Assembly (NCBI GenBank): GCA_000695325.1
Contig: AVPN01000212.1
Coordinates: forward strand, 1 to 21,695
Length of the DNA: 21,695 bases
Direction: 5' to 3'
Source of the DNA: Pleurobrachia bachei
Lineage: Eukaryota > Ctenophora > Tentaculata > Cydippida > Pleurobrachiidae
Shown: piece by piece, positions 1 through 7,300 of the stretch
How positions within the stretch are numbered: the first letter of the stretch is position 1
Layout of the letters: every line of letters starts with the position of its first letter
Translations under genes and position numbers: made by a program
The notes under the pieces: model-generated
What the model was told of the DNA's origin: nothing
What the model saw: only the letters and a program-made list of their open reading frames with translations
The model's database searches: none

Positions 1-104
1 ATCAGTGCTCAAATTAATTTGTTTAAAGTAGTGTTGAAAAGTTTGAAACTCAAAAGTTTCAAACTTTTCAATACTACTTTAAACAAATTAATTTGAGCAC
101 TGAT
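1..104. repeat. Near-perfect inverted repeat (50-bp arms, 4-bp loop)
   Basis: Arms 1-50 and 55-104 are complementary over 50 bp with one mismatch (G33 opposite T72), around the loop CAAA. The left arm may continue beyond the window. It could be a small foldback element, a hairpin RNA precursor or an assembly foldback at a contig edge. Confidence 0.85.
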
Positions 105-187
105 AAGCGGAATTTATTCTGCGAAACATATGTCTGCGTAACCCAGTGTTTCATTTCTACATTATTTCTACTGTTATCTAATATCAG

Positions 188-278
188 GCAGATGATTCGT
201 GCGGGCTGTGAAGCGTTTGCTAAGAGTGTCTCTAGAGCTAGGGTTGAAGAGGAACTTCTCCCCCAATGTTGGGAACAG
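188..278 (+). CDS. RELCH: RELCH exon (first one visible)
   Basis: The acceptor is ATATCAG before 188 and the donor is GTAAGA at 279. One base completes a codon, then 30 codons follow, including EELLPQCWEQ, the most conserved string of the family. It ends in phase 0. A near-perfect inverted repeat (1-104) lies just upstream in the preceding intron. Confidence 0.85.
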
Positions 279-2763
279 GTAAGAACAGGGTTGTACTGTG
301 TTCGTGTTGTTGTTTCCAGGCTCGGCCGGCTGATAAAGACATGTTGGTTTCAAGTCTGGGCGACAAGTCTGAATAGAAAAAACTCTACATGAGCTGGAAA
401 ATATCGAGACGCAATTTTAGTAAACTCTAATCCTAACTCTAACTCTACACTTTTGAGACGAGAGTCACACTTTTCAACCCATCCATTGAAACTTCACTAT
501 CAGCAGCTAGCATGTTACCATGGTTACCATGGTTACTGTTTGTAACTTTACCACCATCCTCTACTGCCTCACAGTTGTTACAAAACACTGTCTCCCCATC
601 ACCTTCTTGGTGTTTCTCAATCCTCATCTCAGTCCCCCTCACCTCACATGACACTGTTTTCCTCAGTACTTTAACAGAGCTCGCCCTTCGAACTGAAACC
701 TCTGGCTCAACATCACTCTCCTTTCTCCTTCTGGGCGTTTCAATTGTTGACAGACTCCTCCGTAACATTTGGGGTCTCCTCGGCTGCTTCATACCCCCTC
801 CTCCTCCACTTGCATTACTGGCCGTTCGTTGTATCATTTCAACTGTACAGCTCTGTCCTGCTCGGGTGCTAATCGTGGTTCTCCGTGTCGTCCTTGTCTC
901 CTCATTCCGGCCCCTCATAATAGCAGGGTCCCGCCCAAAGCACACCATTGCATAATTCCGGAGGGTGGGATTCCGAACAAACAGGATCACCATCTCAAGG
1001 GTGGCTATCAGGGGGATCACTTGAACAGTCATGAACTCACTGATAAACTTGATAACCACATCAGCAGTATGGTTTGTATACGTCAACCTTACAATAGGGA
1101 TATGTGTGATAAGCTCCGTTAGGTGGAGTGTGTAATACACACAAAACGGGAGGTTGAGTGTAACATAAACACTAGTTATGATGACCATCGTCCAACAAGC
1201 GCTCTCTTTACTGTTCCGCAGGGTAGGTTGGAGGTCTCGATGGGATCTGTTCCGCAGCTCCAAGGCCGCCATGATGTTACTAGTGATCATAACCCCTACC
1301 GGCAGATCATACTGGATCACCACAAAGACACCCGTGAAGAAGGTGTAGGAGAGGGAACCAAATGGGAAGACGTCAGAAAGTCGGAAATTACAAGTTGCTG
1401 AGTGGTAGGGGGTGTGGTGGAAACCTACCCCTGCGATCACAGGCATGAGGGACTCCACAAAACATATGAGGAGGTAGATGAATATTGGGATAAGGACGGA
1501 GCGGGTTCTGAGCTGGAAAAAGGGGCAACAGAGGGAGAGGGTCCGTGTGACGCTGAAGGTGACCAGCACAAATATCATGAGTCTATCAAGGGTGAACCAT
1601 GATATAGTCCACAGAGTACAATACACCCTGTTATTGTAAAGTATACTGGAGTTATTAGTAATCCCTGAGAGACCAATGGAGAAAGAGAGGAAACATATTG
1701 CACAATCGATTGCACAAATTGCACTATACAAATGGGTACTTAGTCGTTTCCGAGGGTGCCGCAGGTAGTAGGTTAGTGCGATAAAGTTCCCCGAGGTACC
1801 GACCATAAAGCATGCCATGGCCAGCAGTCCTAGGACAATGTTCCCTGGAGCTATGTCATCTGCTGTTATCCAACCGTGGATCAGCCAGTCAGTTTCATTT
1901 AAATAATCCCTCGAACCAAGTCCATGGTCTGTATCACTACCCAGTATACTGGCAGTTGTCATGTTGAGTGGTGGAAATGTAGTGTCCATGTGCAGTGGGT
2001 TGCTAAGAAATATTGGAGTTATAGATCAAGATATCAATCATAATAATCATAATCACGAGCATTCAGAAGTGTCGACCACATCGCATTGACGCAAGTCGTG
2101 GTAGTCGTTTGGGTTCCTCTAACCCGGCTTCATTACAAGAATATCACTTTAGTTTAGGACTTGTCGAATGGGAGACAACTAAGGGCAACATATTTATAGA
2201 GTCGAAAGACCAAATTATAACCATCAAATAAGAACTGATCTAATGCAGCTCACCAAAAGAATTGTATGTGGAACTATTAATCTTCTAGAACGTTCTAAGA
2301 ACAAACGTGTCAAGACTACGGCGGTTACTGATTGGGGCGAAAGGTTCGTTTATTGTCGACATAGAGAGCGCCGAACAATTGGGAAAGAGTTGATATAAAC
2401 AGGTTGGCAAACAATGTTGTTCAACAATAGGTAACTCGAAACAAGGTCACGTGACCCGAGTAGAGGGAAGGTAGTTACCAATTGAGTGAATTGTTGGGTA
2501 GCGAACAGTAGCACACCCCATGAGAACGGATGTAAAAATGGGGTTTTAATGAAATTGAAAAATGGAAGCTATGCATTGATGATAGAGAGTGAGAAAAGGG
2601 AGAAGAAGAAGAGAAAAAGGGAGAATGATTTGTTGAAAAGAAGAGAGCTGGGGATCGACACCCCCAGGAGGAGAGTAAAGAAATGAAAGAAGAAATTGGT
2701 TTCTTGGCAAACCTTTATACCACTCACTCCCTTTCTCCCTCTCTCTTGTTTCTCTCTCTTGTT

Positions 2764-2822
<59 letters not shown>

Positions 2823-4266
2823 TCTCCCCTCTATCACCATCTCTCCCACTCACTTGCATCATTGAAAATTACATGTATCTGAAGCTACCGACGTCATGCT
2901 AAAGCTACCGACGTCATGGTTACGCACAATCGATGACGTCGGTACTTTAAACTTTAATAAATAATATGTAGTTTTCGATAATGGTGACAGTCGCCCCTCC
3001 CCTTCTCACGAAAAGCAAAGCATGGTAAGATGGTGCAACAACAAGAGAAACTCGCTCCACAAATAAATGCTAAGAATAGCGGGGCATTGAAAGAGAGGGG
3101 GGAAGAACGGTAACAAAAGCAGGAGCAAATCTAAAATACCTTAAAGAGACAGAAGAAATCGTTGCAGAGAGAGCGTTTATGCCTTTAATAGATTACACCA
3201 TCCCACATACATATATTTTCATTTTCGCAACAGCTACTTAGTTCTTAGGGGGCTGCAAATGGAGCCCTCCAATTTAGTTGCACCCTTCTCAGCATTGTAA
3301 TTTTATTTGGAACATTTCCATATGGGGTAACACTAGCATGTTCTACATAGTTAGCAAGGTGTCACTAGCGAGAATTATTAACTAATATTTCGTATGTGGG
3401 GTAAACATATTAAGTTAAAATCGTTTAAATAATTTTGACAGCTTGCTGTTATTTCTCTCTTTATCCCTCTCACGTCCAAAATAGGAGAGCAAATTAAAAC
3501 TGGAAAAAGTAACATGGGATGACTAGGGGGAGATTAAAACCATTCGCCGAGACAGTACATTTCAAGGGGGAGTGCCGAGATGAGAATAAGAAGTCAGGAA
3601 CGAATAATCAGAACAAGATGGTTATCTAGCTCAGCAAGAGAAATAAGGAACGATATATATGAATGGTAGATATATCAAGCAATGTGACAAGTTATGGTTG
3701 AATATATATTTCGCGCCATATATGGTCATATTAAGTGAACTATCTTACTACTTCCCAAGAGAGATAGAACTAACGACACAATCAGATACTAATAAGTTCC
3801 ACGATAAGCTTGTCACGCTGATCACGAGGCTCATACTTTCTAGGAATCTTGATACTATCCGACATTTAACCTATCGATATTTTGCGATTTTATTACTCTT
3901 CAAAATTAGAGAGTGGATCGAGCAAGGCAGTCGATATTTTTTTGACAACCATGTTAATTCGAAACTTCTACGAATCAAGATTATAATCAACTATCAAGAT
4001 TCAGATCTTTAGTTCTGAAGAAGGCTGTCAGAGCATTGGTCTGACCCTATTCTCATTTCTCTCAAATAAATGCATTGGCCTGACAGGAAGAAGGCGTAAC
4101 ACAGTAACTTAGTAAACTGCATATTCGTGTTTTGTCACCAAATCCTAATCAAGATTATCTGATATAACTTCTGAAAACCTTTTTTTTCAGATTTCTGACA
4201 AGTTTGTGGAAAGAAGAATTCTGGTTTCGGAAACTTGTGGCACCCTCTCTGCACACCTTTCGGTAT

Positions 4267-4308
<42 letters not shown>

Positions 4309-7300
4309 TATAGTCGCTTCATACTATAGTCGCTTCATACTATAGTCGCTTCATACTATAGTCGCTTCATACTATAGTCGCTTCATACTATAGTCGCTTC
4401 ATACTATAGTCGCTTCATACTATAGTCGCTTCATACTATAGTCGCTTCATACTATAGTCGCTTCATACTATAGTCGCTTCATACTATAGTCGCTTCATAC
4501 TATAGTCGCTTCATACTATAGTCGCTTCATACTATAGTCGCTTCATACTATAGTCGCTTCATACTATAGTCGCTTCATACTATAGTCGCTTCATACTATA
4601 GTCGCTTCATACTATAGTCGCTTCATACTATAGTCGCTTCATACTATAGTCGCTTCATACTATAGTCGCTTCATACTATAGTCGCTTCATACTATAGTCG
4701 CTTCATACTATAGTCGCTTCATACTATAGTCGCTTCATACTATAGTCGCTTCATACTATAGTCGCTTCATACTATAGTCGCTTCATACTATAGTCGCTTC
4801 ATACTATAGTCGCTTCATACTATAGTCGCTTCATACTATAGTCGCTTCATACTATAGTCGCTTCATACTATAGTCGCTTCATACTATAGTCGCTTCATAC
4901 TATAGTCGCTTCATACTATAGTCGCTTCATACTATAGTCGCTTCATACTATAGTCGCTTCATACTATAGTCGCTTCATACTATAGTCGCTTCATACTATA
5001 GTCGCTTCATACTATAGTCGCTTCATACTATAGTCGCTTCATACTATAGTCGCTTCATACTATAGTCGCTTCATACTATAGTCGCTTCATACTATAGTCG
5101 CTTCATACTATAGTCGCTTCATACTATAGTCGCTTCATACTATAGTCGCTTCATACTATAGTCGCTTCATACTATAGTCGCTTCATACTATAGTCGCTTC
5201 ACAATGAGTGGAACAAGAGCGCAAGAACTAAACCAACTGAGGGATTTATTGGATCAGCATGGGATCAAATACTCTGCGGCAAAAAAACGTCCTCCCTAAA
5301 CCACCATAGTTGCCGATATGGTGGAGGGCTGTAACTTAGCAGGCTTACTCTATGAGATAAATAAATAACTTTTCCAAAATTTCAGACCTCTAGCTCAAAA
5401 TTCATTTTTTTGACTGGAATGAACAATGCCATTCATTCCAGAAGAAAATATTTTCCTGTCCAAATTTTTGGGGGAGAAAAAATGATTAAAAAACAGATCA
5501 ATTTTTGTCTTCTTCCTCTAGTTCCTCTACTTGAGATATAGTAAGTTATAGTCCACAGAGTCATCCACTCGACATGGGCGTCGTCCTCGGTATCCTCTGA
5601 GACTGATGACAGTCGTCTTGAGCAGGCAAAAAGCTAGCCGTTGTCTTATATATCGGATTGTATCGGCATAGCTGTTTTTGTTTTTGACACTGAGATTATT
5701 TGCGATTTGTTTGTATAATCGGTCAGCGTCATCGCCCATAGCACCCGAAGTGGAGAAGACCACAGGTGTGAAGGTGGCCTTCTCTACCTGTATAACCCTG
5801 TCCAAGTACTTCCTCTTCTTTTTATCTTCGTGTCGCCTCAAGGTGGTCTCCACTGTATTATATTATAACCTTCTCTCTATTTGCCCGAACCTCCCTTTAA
5901 ATCGCTTTCTCTCTCACTACCTATCTTTCAACTCTATCTTGCTCTCCCTCTGAGCTCTATCTAGTATCTCACTCTCTAGTGTCTTAGCTCACCCTCTAAC
6001 TCCCCATCTTCCCCCCACACCCTCCCACCCTGTCTCAGCTCTTTCTCTCTCCCAGAGTGACGTGTGTTCATCGCTGGTGTTATCCATCTTAAAACAAGTT
6101 TTGGCTGACAAAGACGAGAGTGTTCGGGAGAGTGGGGTTCGGAATATTGCTCTACTTACAACACGAATACACAACCTTGATAAAACAGATGAGGTAACGA
6201 TACTTCATAAATAATTAGCTCTTAATTAAAATTTCAAGACCCCCCCCCCCTCTAGAGGAGCCCTGTTATATGTAACTGATTTCAATTTCAGCTTGTTTCG
6301 ATTCTGATGTCAGTGCTATCTGATTCCAGTACAAAGGTTCAAGAGACGGCTCTACAGTTCTACCTACCATGTCTGTCCGTCTGGCTTGGCGATCAATTCC
6401 TGTCCAAACTTTATTTCACCCTCCTCTCAGGGGTGTGCTCCTTCATCAAAACAAATAATACCCGGCAGTGCTCAACGTACATCCAAACCCTGACCTCCTG
6501 CAATGTCTTTCTCTTTACATCTCTTCTCCGGCCCACACTGGATCAGAAACACCAACAACAGACAGTAAAGAAAGGAGAGGATGATGGATCAAACACGCCT
6601 CCAAATAGTCATCTTGATCTGCTAAACCCCTGTGTTATACTAGGGGTACCTGTGTCTGACTTCAAGAATGCAGTTTCGGCACTAAATACGAGTTTAGTCC
6701 AGGGGCCACTCAGTGAGCAGTGTGAGTGGGTAAAGGAGACGGCCGTGCCGCTCCTAGTGACTGCTCTAAAAGATGCACATGATAACCATGCTCTAAAGGG
6801 AATATCTGGGCTCCTGCAACACCTTTTAAATATCACAGGTAACAATAACATGATCTTTTGTTGTTCTGAGGTTTGGAATTGGTACTGATACACCTAAGAA
6901 AATTTCGCATTTCCACAGACTTCTACAATATATGTCGACATATAAACCAACTGAGTATCCCCTTTGCAGGTCGACCACTTATCCAATACCTTATAAAGCC
7001 CGCTCTGGCGACAGAAGATGACCCTAGAGTCCAGAGAGTTCTCTGTACGGGCATTCTAGCAGTGTCTGAGGAGGATAAAACGGAGCTGAGAGACCTCCTA
7101 GCTACGACACTACAGCGATACTCAGCTCAGTTCCTTGATATTCAACCTCTCACTGAGACAATCGCTGAACTCAGGTAAATATCTGTCTATAATGGTCTAG
7201 AACGGTCTAGAACGATCTATAGTTGTCTAGAAATTCAACTAGTGTTATGTCCTAACTTGTTGAGTAACTCAAGTCCTAACAGTTCTCAATCAACCTATCC

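Larger units (their letters stand above)
1990..4190. other. Rest of the first visible RELCH intron
   Basis: Besides the GPCR promoter motifs, the CT tract and the TACCGACGTCAT sites listed separately, this AT-rich stretch has an open frame of 117 codons (3659-4012, plus) with no recognisable features. It also has a pair of near-identical 14-mers (GCATTGG-T/C-CTGAC) near 4036 and 4070. No further exon is needed for RELCH here. Confidence 0.5.

Noticed and set aside
512-955. A 147-codon plus-strand frame antisense to the GPCR
   Set aside because: It comes from the complement of the receptor's cytoplasmic tail and lacks any feature of its own.
3659-4012. A 117-codon plus-strand frame in the first RELCH intron
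   Set aside because: Unrecognised, AT-rich and not needed by the RELCH model. It may be a decayed element, but chance is possible.
4305-5200. CRISPR array
   Set aside because: The unit is a contiguous 16-mer with no spacers, and the host is an animal. It is a minisatellite.
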